From Planctomycetota bacterium (lineage in GTDB: Bacteria; Planctomycetota; UBA11346): a stretch of DNA of 15,060 bases. The stretch lies in assembly GCA_024641365.1 (NCBI GenBank), contig JAHEDF010000036.1:1-15060 (forward strand), given 5' to 3'. Within the stretch, counting starts at the first letter, position 1; every line of letters begins with the position of its first letter. Positions 1-7,160 of this stretch are shown here, one piece after another. The translations under genes and the position numbers were made by a program. The notes under the pieces are model-generated. The model made no database searches and was not told where the DNA came from. It saw only the letters and a list, made by a program, of their open reading frames with translations.

Positions 1-626
1 GCCGATACCACTATTGGGTGCCCCCAGCGATCATTCCATGGTTCGTTTTCCTTGCGATTCGTCATATATTCATCGGCAGGATATGATTTCTGCCCAGTGC
101 GAGTCGGTAAGATATTTGCCAGTAATAACATTTTACGGGTATTGAAAGGCGACATGTCGCGCAAGCGAAATTTTTCTGGCCCAATCATTATGTCATTGCC
201 AAGCTGTTTAAGGGGGAATTTTTTACCCCAAGGAAACGCTAAATGGGCATGCCCGCGTTTGCCCCATGTTCCATTTGGAGTAGTACTATTCGGTTTAAAA
301 CCAATAGTAGGCAAAAATTCTTTTACTCCCGGTGCGATATCCTCTTCTACAGGCTTCCCAAACGTCATGATGCCACCGAGACCAGGTTCTAAATCGCCTG
401 TTTTAAATTCAGTTTGCTTTTGAATTACATACGTTGCCGAACCTTCATTTTGACCAAGTTGTGCAAGTCCCGTATGAACAGCTTGCATGCGCACTTTGGT
501 ATCAGCCAATTTAGCGCGCAGACGCAATTCTGGTACCAAGGTAATAAATAATGCCACTAACACCGACAAAATGCAGATGACGACTAACAATTCCATAAGA
601 GTAAAAGCAAAACGTGATTTGATCAT
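1..626 (-). CDS. Prepilin-like pseudopilin, 3' end cut by the window edge
   Basis: The reading frame is open from an ATG at 626 to the left edge (208 complete codons visible, stop outside the window). The N-terminus MIKSRFA/FTLMELLVV is a class III prepilin signal. Prepilin peptidase would cut after Ala7, leaving Phe8 as the methylated residue and Glu12 at +5, followed by about 20 hydrophobic residues (8-29) that form the membrane/assembly helix. The last visible residues, DRWGHPIVV (199-207), resemble the 'DPWGNP' block of GspG-like pseudopilins. Ala instead of the usual Gly at -1 is uncommon. The ATG overlaps the TGA of the upstream gene (ATGA, 623-626), so translation is probably coupled. 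Expected role: minor or major subunit of a type II secretion/type IV pilus-like pseudopilus in the inner membrane. The class is clear; the exact subunit is not. Confidence 0.85.
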   Translation of the reverse strand, partial: MIKSRFAFTLMELLVVICILSVLVALFITLVPELRLRAKLADTKVRMQAVHTGLAQLGQNEGSATYVIQKQTEFKTGDLEPGLGGIMTFGKPVEEDIAPGVKEFLPTIGFKPNSTTPNGTWGKRGHAHLAFPWGKKFPLKQLGNDIMIGPEKFRLRDMSPFNTRKMLLLANILPTRTGQKSYPADEYMTNRKENEPWNDRWGHPIVVS

Positions 627-1822
627 CGTTGATTATCCTTTGCACCATCTTTATCATCATCTTTAAATGTCAGTTGATTTAAATCGCCGGTTAATTCGGT
701 GTCTATTTCTAAATTTTTCCCCGGGTTGACTGCCAAAACGCCATCACGTCCAGCACTCATTACGACATAACTATTATTGGGTCCGGCAACTGTCAAAATT
801 TCATTTTCCCATGCATCGTAAATTGCTAGGCCACCTAAACGATATTTAACCCACGTGTCGCCATTGCTGCCTTGCACCAAATTTATTGGAGTCGTGCCAC
901 TCGCCTGGGTTACACATACATACCCTGGTTCGTATTTACCTTTGGTGGTTTTAGAGTCGTGCTGATCTTTCGTGCCGTAATTGGTGTACACTAAACATTC
1001 TGTGTTGCCACCAACGCTACGTGATTCAATACCGGTTTGAAATTTATTCGCCTCTAAAGGTAGCGTTGGATCTGCGTTATATATAGCTTTTAAGGAGGCT
1101 AATTCAGCCTGAACGTTGGAATTACCAAATAAATAATCGAGCGCCAATTTACTATCAGCCATTAACCCATAAGGAGGCTGAACAACTGTTCCTGAAGAAT
1201 TTTTATTTTCATCCTGATATTTTGTCGGAATTAACGTGTTCGGGAAAAAAGGATGATCAATGTCTTTGTTTTCATCTGTGTAAGTAACAGCCGATGTTCC
1301 GGTAACGGGTGAAATTACCTTCCATGGATCACCTGGATTGGCCGGTTTAGGTGGCATAGGCAACAAACGATATTTGGTTACGACTTTACGCAGTGACTGC
1401 AAAACACCAATTTCTTGTCGTAGTCCACCAAATAATAATGGTACACGATCATCCGCAAAACGATCAGTGCCTAATAATAATTTATTTTGCTCACTCGTCA
1501 TTACAAGCGTAGTCGACAAACCCTTATAGGCTAAACCGGTTGTTGATACCGTTGATCCATCAACACGCTTAAAAGGGAATCGTGGCGCACGGGATCCACT
1601 AAATGGATGTTCAGTTGGGCTAATAGCACTGCCTTTAGCAGCGACTGCTAATTCAATACCCTGACGAACGGCTTGAATAATCGTATCGGTTTTTCGTTTT
1701 TTGGCATTTTCGCCAAAGGTGCCAACCGCGACTAAAATCATAGCCGCTAATATAGCCATGATAGCGACCACTACCAATAATTCGATCATGGTGAAAGCTA
1801 ACTGTCGGCGGGCAGGCACCAT
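623..1822 (-). CDS. Prepilin-like pseudopilin, GspG-like, 399 aa
   Basis: The frame extends back to 1927, but the ATG at 1822 is chosen because GGAG lies 8 nt upstream and it yields a short basic leader, MVPARRQLA, directly before FTMIELLVVV. Cleavage would follow Ala9; Glu14 is the conserved +5 Glu; residues 10-31 are the hydrophobic helix. The C-terminal part has DAWENEI (336-342) and MSAGRDGV (355-362), a pattern like the DPWGNP...SAGxDG block of GspG major pseudopilins, and ends in an acidic DDDKDG tail. At 399 residues it is far longer than a typical GspG (about 140-150), with a long middle insert of no recognised fold. The TGA stop overlaps the next ATG by 4 nt; the upstream pseudopilin stops 37 nt before this start. 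The class is secure, the role within the fibre is inferred. Confidence 0.85.
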   Translation of the reverse strand: MVPARRQLAFTMIELLVVVAIMAILAAMILVAVGTFGENAKKRKTDTIIQAVRQGIELAVAAKGSAISPTEHPFSGSRAPRFPFKRVDGSTVSTTGLAYKGLSTTLVMTSEQNKLLLGTDRFADDRVPLLFGGLRQEIGVLQSLRKVVTKYRLLPMPPKPANPGDPWKVISPVTGTSAVTYTDENKDIDHPFFPNTLIPTKYQDENKNSSGTVVQPPYGLMADSKLALDYLFGNSNVQAELASLKAIYNADPTLPLEANKFQTGIESRSVGGNTECLVYTNYGTKDQHDSKTTKGKYEPGYVCVTQASGTTPINLVQGSNGDTWVKYRLGGLAIYDAWENEILTVAGPNNSYVVMSAGRDGVLAVNPGKNLEIDTELTGDLNQLTFKDDDKDGAKDNQR

Positions 1823-1859
1823 GTGCAAAACTCCACAATAGTTTATATGATGATTCGGA

Positions 1860-2579
1860 TTAATACATATCCTGGACATTGAGCAGTCCAATTTTATAGA
1901 TCGCAATCGCGACTTTATATTTAACATCTATAGTTGCGACACCAAAACTTTCTGGTTTTGATCCGCCAACAACACCAACATCTACCGCTTTGGAGGCATT
2001 ACTAACATCGGTAAAAATAAATCCGGTGCGATATTGATAATACCAGCCAATACTGCTACCGGCAGACATCAGTGTATATGTTAAACTTGATGAAGAGACG
2101 GAATCATCCTTAAAGGGTAAAACGCCACTATTAAATTTATACATCCCTGCTGGTCGTTCGCCGCTATAAAATGCGCCTGGACTACTTAAATTCGGTGTGC
2201 CATTGGGATATTGGTTGTTAGCATTCGATGCATAACTGTAATCACTGAGCGATTTATCACCATAAACAACCACTGCGTAAGCTGGCTGTATTTTTGATCC
2301 ACCATCGCTTGGCACAACGACTGCAACACCATAATGTTTAACAACAGGACTACCGCCCGTCGCTTTTGGTTCCGAGTTACTGCGTGCTAATTGCCGTGCC
2401 ATTGAGCATGCACGTTGAATAGCACTTGCGGCATCGTTTACATTACCCTTTTTAATTGCAGGACCAATAGTTGGCACAACCATTGCCACCAACAATATAA
2501 CGATAGATACCACCACCATCATTTCGATGGCAGTAAACCCACGTTTCCAAAATGTTTGTTGTAATTGCAGCATGCTCAT
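1860..2579 (-). CDS. Prepilin-like pseudopilin, GspH/FimT-like, 239 aa
   Basis: The leader MSMLQLQQTFWKRG precedes FTAIEMMVVV; prepilin peptidase would cut after Gly14, leaving Phe15 and the +5 Glu19. Residues 15-37 form the hydrophobic N-terminal helix. The next segment, with 'AIQRACSMARQLARS', matches the amphipathic helix seen in GspH/FimT minor pseudopilins; the rest is rich in Ser, Gly, Tyr and beta-strand-like stretches. The ATG at 2579 is chosen because GGGA lies 6 nt upstream. The ATG two codons later (2573) would give MLQLQ, similar to the MLHIQ start of the upstream paralogue, so that start is also credible. The gene begins 2 nt after the stop of the preceding pseudopilin gene. Likely a minor pseudopilin; substrate and partner subunits are unknown. 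Confidence 0.85.
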   Translation of the reverse strand: MSMLQLQQTFWKRGFTAIEMMVVVSIVILLVAMVVPTIGPAIKKGNVNDAASAIQRACSMARQLARSNSEPKATGGSPVVKHYGVAVVVPSDGGSKIQPAYAVVVYGDKSLSDYSYASNANNQYPNGTPNLSSPGAFYSGERPAGMYKFNSGVLPFKDDSVSSSSLTYTLMSAGSSIGWYYQYRTGFIFTDVSNASKAVDVGVVGGSKPESFGVATIDVKYKVAIAIYKIGLLNVQDMY

Positions 2580-2581
2580 AC

Positions 2582-3331
2582 TTATTCCCAACTACGAAGA
2601 TCATCATCGTCCTTGGTAGGGTCCATTTTTGGTTTTTCTTTTGCTGAATCCATAAAAGTGGCATCCCATCTATCAAAGCCTGCTGACCAAATACCCATAG
2701 GATCAGTACCGAATTTTTTAGCTTTAAATTCAATGCGTAATGGTTGTTTCCAGGCATCAACTAAAATGCCGCGTTTATTAACAAAGCTTTTATGCACTGT
2801 TGGTGAAGCCATATTTATGAAACCAGTATAGCCCGAAGCGAGTACTTCTTTCGGGAAATTCGCATCAAATGTTTTTGACTTATCATTATTCCAAGGCTCA
2901 TTATTCCATTCAGATTCTATGGTCATTTGCACATCTAAATTTTGTCCGGCAGTAACTGCATCTCGATAATTTTTATCATGCTCAACGCGGCTTCCCGGGG
3001 TGTATCCATCAATAGAATAAAAGCGTAAATTTTTATCGTTTTGCGTTGGAATATCTGGGCCTTTTTGGTGATTTAAATTCCACATATGATAGGTTTTTAA
3101 TTCAGGTGCTGCGCCAGCTGCTGCGGTATTCCAGGTCCATGTCTTTAATTGATAGGTCGACATGGCGGTAACCACCGCACTAATTAAGGCTTTGGTGGCG
3201 TTAATATCGACTTGTTTACGCACTGATTTGTAAACGGGAAAACCAATCCCTGCCAAGGCGGCAATAACCGTGATTACAACAATTAATTCAACAAAGGTGA
3301 ATCCACGGCGGGTCGGTTGTATATGCAGCAT
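2582..3331 (-). CDS. Prepilin-like pseudopilin, GspG-like, 249 aa
   Basis: The ATG at 3331 follows a GGGGG ribosome-binding site by 5 nt and gives the leader MLHIQPTRRG before FTFVELIVVI. Cleavage follows Gly10; Glu15 is the +5 Glu; the hydrophobic helix is 11-31 and includes the Pro at about mature position 22 common in type IV pilins. The C-terminus has DAWKQPLRI (192-200), GIWSAGFD (213-220) and DDDDLRSW (241-248). These resemble, in order, the DPWGNPY, YSLGxDG and acidic DI-SW blocks that form the calcium-binding end of GspG. This is the best major-pseudopilin candidate here, although about 100 residues longer than usual. It starts 2 nt after the stop of the membrane protein gene upstream, so the two are almost certainly co-transcribed. 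Confidence 0.87.
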   Translation of the reverse strand: MLHIQPTRRGFTFVELIVVITVIAALAGIGFPVYKSVRKQVDINATKALISAVVTAMSTYQLKTWTWNTAAAGAAPELKTYHMWNLNHQKGPDIPTQNDKNLRFYSIDGYTPGSRVEHDKNYRDAVTAGQNLDVQMTIESEWNNEPWNNDKSKTFDANFPKEVLASGYTGFINMASPTVHKSFVNKRGILVDAWKQPLRIEFKAKKFGTDPMGIWSAGFDRWDATFMDSAKEKPKMDPTKDDDDLRSWE

Positions 3332-3333
3332 GC

Positions 3334-3885
3334 TTACCCCCAGAGGCCAGCAATGTGAGTTCCACCAATAATCAGAGCAACCCCTAATGCACGACACACA
3401 AGAACCTCCCCATCACCCACTGCGAGTCGGCGCCGTAACATCCATTGGATAATTCCAGCTTCCAGGCGCAGTAATGGGCGCGCTGCTATCAGCAATGCAC
3501 CGCCACAGAGCATGGCAATAAGTGCCAATGACCACATCGGCACGACATCATGTAAAATCCATTTCATATTATCTGCTAAAATGACACCCATTGCTACGAA
3601 GCAGACCATAACCACAGCTGCCACAACATGCATAACGCTGACTTGTACTTCGCGTTTGGGGATAGTGGTGGGCAAATGGTAACGAATGCGATCGGCTAAT
3701 TCGGCAGGATCTGAAGTGACGGTTCGTTCTACATGCGCTTTCAATAACTGGTCTAATTGATCGAGCTGTTGTGACGCTGCTAAAAGGCTTGGTTGTTGTG
3801 CTAGCAAATGCTCAATACCTGCTGCTTCCGCCTGGGTTAATTCGCCATCGTGAAAGCGTTGTAATAATCGGTCATTTGGTTGCAT
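3334..3885 (-). CDS. Anti-sigma-like membrane protein, 183 aa
   Basis: The first 50 residues (NDRLLQRFHDGELTQAEAAG...) fit the pattern of anti-sigma factor N-terminal domains in which 'YxDGELxxxE' precedes a helix, but the zinc-binding HxxxCxxC residues are absent. A cytoplasmic linker (51-83) leads to three hydrophobic segments: about 84-104, 117-136 and 163-181. The region between the second and third is basic (RPLLR, MLRRR), consistent with a cytoplasmic loop. Start is the ATG at 3885, preceded only by a weak GAG. It is the first gene of the pseudopilin cluster, 2 nt before the next start. By inference it could tether or inhibit a sigma factor, or be a structural membrane partner of the pseudopilus. 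No sigma factor gene is adjacent, so the anti-sigma reading stays tentative. Confidence 0.75.
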   Translation of the reverse strand: MQPNDRLLQRFHDGELTQAEAAGIEHLLAQQPSLLAASQQLDQLDQLLKAHVERTVTSDPAELADRIRYHLPTTIPKREVQVSVMHVVAAVVMVCFVAMGVILADNMKWILHDVVPMWSLALIAMLCGGALLIAARPLLRLEAGIIQWMLRRRLAVGDGEVLVCRALGVALIIGGTHIAGLWG

Positions 3886-4165
3886 AAGCTACTCACATTA
3901 CTCACTCTTGTGGACGCCACGGGCAATCGGTATCCGGACATACCATTAACTTGCCTGTAGACTTACATTTACACGTGCCCTCACCACTATCGTTGCATCA
4001 TAAATGCAGCAATGTCAAACGGCTATGATCACAACCATGACTTGGCTAACTGATTGATTTGGCTATTTTCGGCAGGTATCTGCGCGGATTACTGTATTTT
4101 ACAAGGGGATTCTGGCTTATTTGTCGCCTGTAACACACTTGGCACACTGTCTCAGGAGCGTCCTT
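3886..4165. other. Divergent intergenic region with possible minus-strand promoter
   Basis: This 280-base stretch separates two divergent transcription units and should hold promoters for both. On the minus strand a perfect TTGACA (4018-4013) is followed after 18 nt by AACGAT (3994-3989), a weak -10 match; if used, the pseudopilin cluster would have a leader of roughly 100 nt. I see no clear -35/-10 pair for eda on the plus strand. A short cysteine-rich open frame on the minus strand (3902-3997) is described among the findings; it lacks an in-frame start at its upstream end and is not called as a gene. Confidence 0.35.
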
Positions 4166-4789
4166 ATGGGTTTCATTTCTACGCTTAAAGCAATCGGAGT
4201 AGTCGCCGTTATTCGCGGAAATAGCGCTGATCACGCAGTTGCCATAGCCGATGCACTCATGAAGGGCGGCATCTGGGGTATCGAAATCACTTATTCCACC
4301 CCTGATTGTTGTGAAGCTATCAAACGCGTCGCGGCTAATGCTCCTCGCCAAGCTGCCATAGGCGTTGGCACGGTTTTATCGGTTAAACAACTGGAAGACG
4401 CGCAGATAGCTGGGGCAACTTATGCTGTTTCTCCACATTTTGATCCGGTTTTGTTAGCTGCAGCACAGACACAAAAACTACCCATGTTGGCCGGAGCCGT
4501 CACCCCAACCGAAATTGTGGCGGCATGGCAAGCTGGCGCGTCCTGCATAAAATTGTTTCCTGGGAGCTTGGTAGGCGTCGAGTATGTTAAAGCCCTCCAA
4601 GGCCCTTTGCCGCATATTCCATTGATGCCAACTGGGGGCGTTTCGCTTGAAAATATGCATGATTGGTTCGCTGCTGGCGTCGTAGCGGTCGGGATGGGAG
4701 GCAATTTAGCAAAAGGTTCGATGGCTGAGATCGAACAAGCTGCTCGCGCCGTACGCGCGCAGTTTGAGGCGCGTTCAATCGCAAGGTAA
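4166..4789 (+). CDS. eda: KDPG/KHG aldolase (2-dehydro-3-deoxy-phosphogluconate aldolase)
   Basis: The enzyme cleaves 2-keto-3-deoxy-6-phosphogluconate to pyruvate and glyceraldehyde 3-phosphate (Entner-Doudoroff pathway) and/or 4-hydroxy-2-oxoglutarate to pyruvate and glyoxylate, in the cytoplasm. The 207-residue product has normal family length and a single class I aldolase TIM barrel. Lys129 in CIKLFPG is the Schiff-base lysine; Glu40 in GIEITYST is the catalytic acid/base; GVGTVL (66-71) and the phosphate-binding PTGG (155-158) are in place. The ATG at 4166 has AGGAG 7 nt upstream; the open frame extends back to a TTG at 4121, but without such support. It stands alone between a divergent promoter region and a terminator; no edd or sugar kinase is adjacent, so substrate preference cannot be decided from context. 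Confidence 0.93.
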   Translation: MGFISTLKAIGVVAVIRGNSADHAVAIADALMKGGIWGIEITYSTPDCCEAIKRVAANAPRQAAIGVGTVLSVKQLEDAQIAGATYAVSPHFDPVLLAAAQTQKLPMLAGAVTPTEIVAAWQAGASCIKLFPGSLVGVEYVKALQGPLPHIPLMPTGGVSLENMHDWFAAGVVAVGMGGNLAKGSMAEIEQAARAVRAQFEARSIAR

Positions 4790-4820
4790 AGTCCGTGCGT
4801 GCTTCATTTATGGCTCGAAA

Positions 4821-4846
4821 GCCCCTCCATTTAGGGGTGATTTTTC
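4821..4846 (+). terminator. Probable Rho-independent terminator after eda
   Basis: CCCCT (4822-4826) pairs with AGGGG (4833-4837) around a six-base loop, extended by a G-T pair (4821/4838), and is followed by GA and TTTTT. It lies 32 bases after the eda stop codon. The stem is short but GC-rich; the T-run starts two bases after it. Confidence 0.5.
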
Positions 4847-4923
4847 ACTCTTTAATATAAAAATATCCCCGAACACGTTGTCCTCTTCCTGCAGGGCGTA
4901 CCCGCACTAACGTAATCGCGCTT

Positions 4924-6018
4924 ATGACTGCTCCCGTTCGAGATTCCGCTCAACCCCCTGCTGGTTATGCCATACGCCACCTGCGTCGTGATATTCAAGA
5001 CATGGCTGGATACACGCCTGGGGAACAAATAAATAAATGCATTAAACTCAATACAAATGAAAGTGCATTTCCTCCATCGCCGCGTGTGCTTTCTGTTTTA
5101 AAGCAAATCGCAAATGATGAGATACGATTATATCCTGATCCCGTCTCGCGCGCTTTACGTTTGGCGGCTGCATCTCGATTTGATGTCAGTCCCGACCACG
5201 TGCTTGCGGGTAATGGATCCGACGATTGTTTGACGATAATTTATCGCGCATTTTTATCTCCAGGTGATCGCGTTGCCTGTCCGTGGCCAACCTACGGATT
5301 ATATGATACCTTAGCCACTCTCCAAGGTGTTGAATTAGTGCATGTCGATTATCGTATGGATAAAGACACCTGGCATCTCCCAAGTTTTTTGGCGAAACAA
5401 GGCGCTAAAGTTGTTTTACTCGCAAATCCCAATAATCCCTCAGCTACTTTAACGCCGATTGAACATATTAAACAATTGGCTTATGAATTAGATGGTATTT
5501 TAGTCGTTGATGAAGCTTATATCGATTTTGCTCCCGATGGATCCAGTATGTTGCCGCATTTAGCAAGCCACGCTAATGTGCTGGTTTTGCGTACTTTTTC
5601 TAAAAGCTACAGTATGGCTGGAGCTCGTTTAGGGTTATTATTTGGTCATCCCGATTTAATTAAACAATTAATGAAGGTAAAAGACAGCTACAATGTTAAT
5701 GTTATTTCTCAGGCCATGGGTGTTGCTGCTTTAGAAGACCGCGACCATCACCGTCAATTAGTGACAGGGATTTTAGAAGAGCGCGCACGTTTAGAACAAC
5801 AACTCAAGGCATTTGGTTGGACGTGGCCAACATCGGCAGGTAATTTTTTATTATGTCAGGTTGGACCTCGCGCTGGCGATATTTATAAAACCTTAAAAGA
5901 GCGCGGTATTTTAGTACGTTGGTGGGATCGCCCGGTGCTTAGTGAAAAATTACGCATTACTGTTGGGCTGCCTGAACAAAACGACCTATTAATTAAAAAT
6001 TTGAAAGAATTGGTATGA
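4924..6018 (+). CDS. hisC: Histidinol-phosphate aminotransferase
   Basis: A PLP-dependent fold-type I transaminase that converts imidazole-acetol phosphate plus glutamate to L-histidinol phosphate in histidine synthesis. The 364 residues match family length. KLNTNESAFPPSP (41-53) is the typical N-terminal HisC block; AGNGSDD (95-101) contributes to the cofactor phosphate site; LANPNNPSA (167-175) and VVDEAYIDF (194-202) hold the PLP-contacting Asn and Asp; Lys227 in RTFSKSYSMAGARLG is the Schiff-base lysine; Arg344 in KLRITVG binds the substrate carboxylate. The ATG at 4924 has no clear Shine-Dalgarno sequence, but the next possible start would cut into the conserved N-terminus. Its TGA overlaps the dxr ATG (ATGA). 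No other his gene is nearby; a broader role in aromatic amino acid transamination is possible. Confidence 0.9.
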   Translation: MTAPVRDSAQPPAGYAIRHLRRDIQDMAGYTPGEQINKCIKLNTNESAFPPSPRVLSVLKQIANDEIRLYPDPVSRALRLAAASRFDVSPDHVLAGNGSDDCLTIIYRAFLSPGDRVACPWPTYGLYDTLATLQGVELVHVDYRMDKDTWHLPSFLAKQGAKVVLLANPNNPSATLTPIEHIKQLAYELDGILVVDEAYIDFAPDGSSMLPHLASHANVLVLRTFSKSYSMAGARLGLLFGHPDLIKQLMKVKDSYNVNVISQAMGVAALEDRDHHRQLVTGILEERARLEQQLKAFGWTWPTSAGNFLLCQVGPRAGDIYKTLKERGILVRWWDRPVLSEKLRITVGLPEQNDLLIKNLKELV

Positions 6019-7160
6019 ACGCAGATGTGCAGACGCGTCCACTGACTATTCTTGGTTCCACCGGATCAATTGGTGTCAGCACGCTTTCAGTCGCTGCGCA
6101 TTTACAAATTCCTATTTATGCCCTTAGCGCGCACAGCAAAGTCGACCTCTTGGCAGAGCAGGCCCGTACACACCAAGCGCAAATTGCGGTAATTGGTGAT
6201 GAAAATAAATACCAACAACTGAAAGAAGCGCTTCACGGCACTGGTATTGAGGCGGCAGCAGGTACGGCTGCGCTAAACGACATTGCCGCTGCCCCACACG
6301 TTGGCGCGGTAATGACGGCAATTGTGGGTGCTGCTGGGTTACCGGCAACACTCGCTGCGGTGCGAGCAGGAAAACGCTTATGCATCGCTAATAAAGAGCC
6401 TTTAGTTATGGCTGGTGATTTAATTATGGCCGAGGCAATACGCAGCGGCGCTACCATTTTGCCCGTCGACAGTGAACACAGTGCCATTTTTCAATGTCTA
6501 GAAAACCATAAAAGTTCAGAAGTAAAAGAAATTATCTTAACCGCTTCAGGCGGGCCGTTTCGCACCGTGCATGATTTATCACAGGTGACTCGCGAACAGG
6601 CACTTAAACATCCAACCTGGTCAATGGGGCCAAAAATTACAGTCGATTCAGCGACATTAATGAATAAAAGTTTAGAAGTAATTGAAGCGCGCTGGTTATT
6701 CGGCGTCGAACCACAACGCATTCGCGTTATTATTCATCCGCAAAGTGTCGTGCATAGCATGGTGACCTATCGTGATGGATCGGTCATGGCGCAATTAGGT
6801 TTACCTGATATGCGTGTCCCAATTCAATATGCCTTAACCTATCCGCATCATGTGAGTGGAGAAGTTCCTGCTCCTGATTTTTCTCAGTTAGCTGCACTGA
6901 CATTCGAAGAACCAGATACCAAACGTTTTCCCTCTTTATCCATGGCGTACGATGCCGCCCAACGTGGCGGATTGGCACCGGCAGTAATGAATGCCGCCAA
7001 CGAAATGGCGGTCGCATCTTTCTTAGCCGGTAAATCTCGTTTTCTTGATATTTTTCATACCATTGAAAAAGCGCTCGCATTAACCCCATCTACTACGCAA
7101 CCATCATTAGATGATATTATCTGTGCAGATGCTGACGTACGAGCACGATTGGCAAGCTAA
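6015..7160 (+). CDS. dxr: 1-deoxy-D-xylulose 5-phosphate reductoisomerase
   Basis: Catalyses the NADPH-dependent rearrangement and reduction of DXP to 2-C-methyl-D-erythritol 4-phosphate, the committed step of MEP isoprenoid synthesis. The 381-residue protein has the Rossmann motif GSTGSIG (14-20), ANKEPLVMAG (125-134), the metal-binding DSEHSAIFQ (152-160; Asp152 and Glu154), SGGPF (178-182), the flexible-loop HPTWSMGPK (199-207) and DSATLMNKSLEVIE (211-224) with Asn217, Lys218 and metal ligand Glu221. HPQSVVHSMV and NAANE follow as in canonical Dxr. All active-site residues I can place are present. The ATG overlaps the hisC stop and its TAA overlaps the nadK ATG by one base, so translation of the three genes is probably coupled. 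The NADPH need of Dxr gives a loose functional link to the following NAD kinase. Confidence 0.96.
   Translation: MNADVQTRPLTILGSTGSIGVSTLSVAAHLQIPIYALSAHSKVDLLAEQARTHQAQIAVIGDENKYQQLKEALHGTGIEAAAGTAALNDIAAAPHVGAVMTAIVGAAGLPATLAAVRAGKRLCIANKEPLVMAGDLIMAEAIRSGATILPVDSEHSAIFQCLENHKSSEVKEIILTASGGPFRTVHDLSQVTREQALKHPTWSMGPKITVDSATLMNKSLEVIEARWLFGVEPQRIRVIIHPQSVVHSMVTYRDGSVMAQLGLPDMRVPIQYALTYPHHVSGEVPAPDFSQLAALTFEEPDTKRFPSLSMAYDAAQRGGLAPAVMNAANEMAVASFLAGKSRFLDIFHTIEKALALTPSTTQPSLDDIICADADVRARLAS

Noticed and set aside
52..423. 123-residue open frame on the plus strand
   Set aside because: It lies antisense within the minus-strand pseudopilin frame, which has a clear prepilin signal and GspG-like end; the plus-strand product has no recognisable features.
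4001..4018. TTGACA followed by TATGAT as a standard minus-strand promoter
   Set aside because: The spacer between these two hexamers is only 10 nt; the pair with AACGAT at 18 nt is listed instead as a weak candidate.
4046..4351. 101-residue minus-strand frame across the eda start
   Set aside because: Antisense to the well-supported eda coding sequence and its ribosome-binding site.
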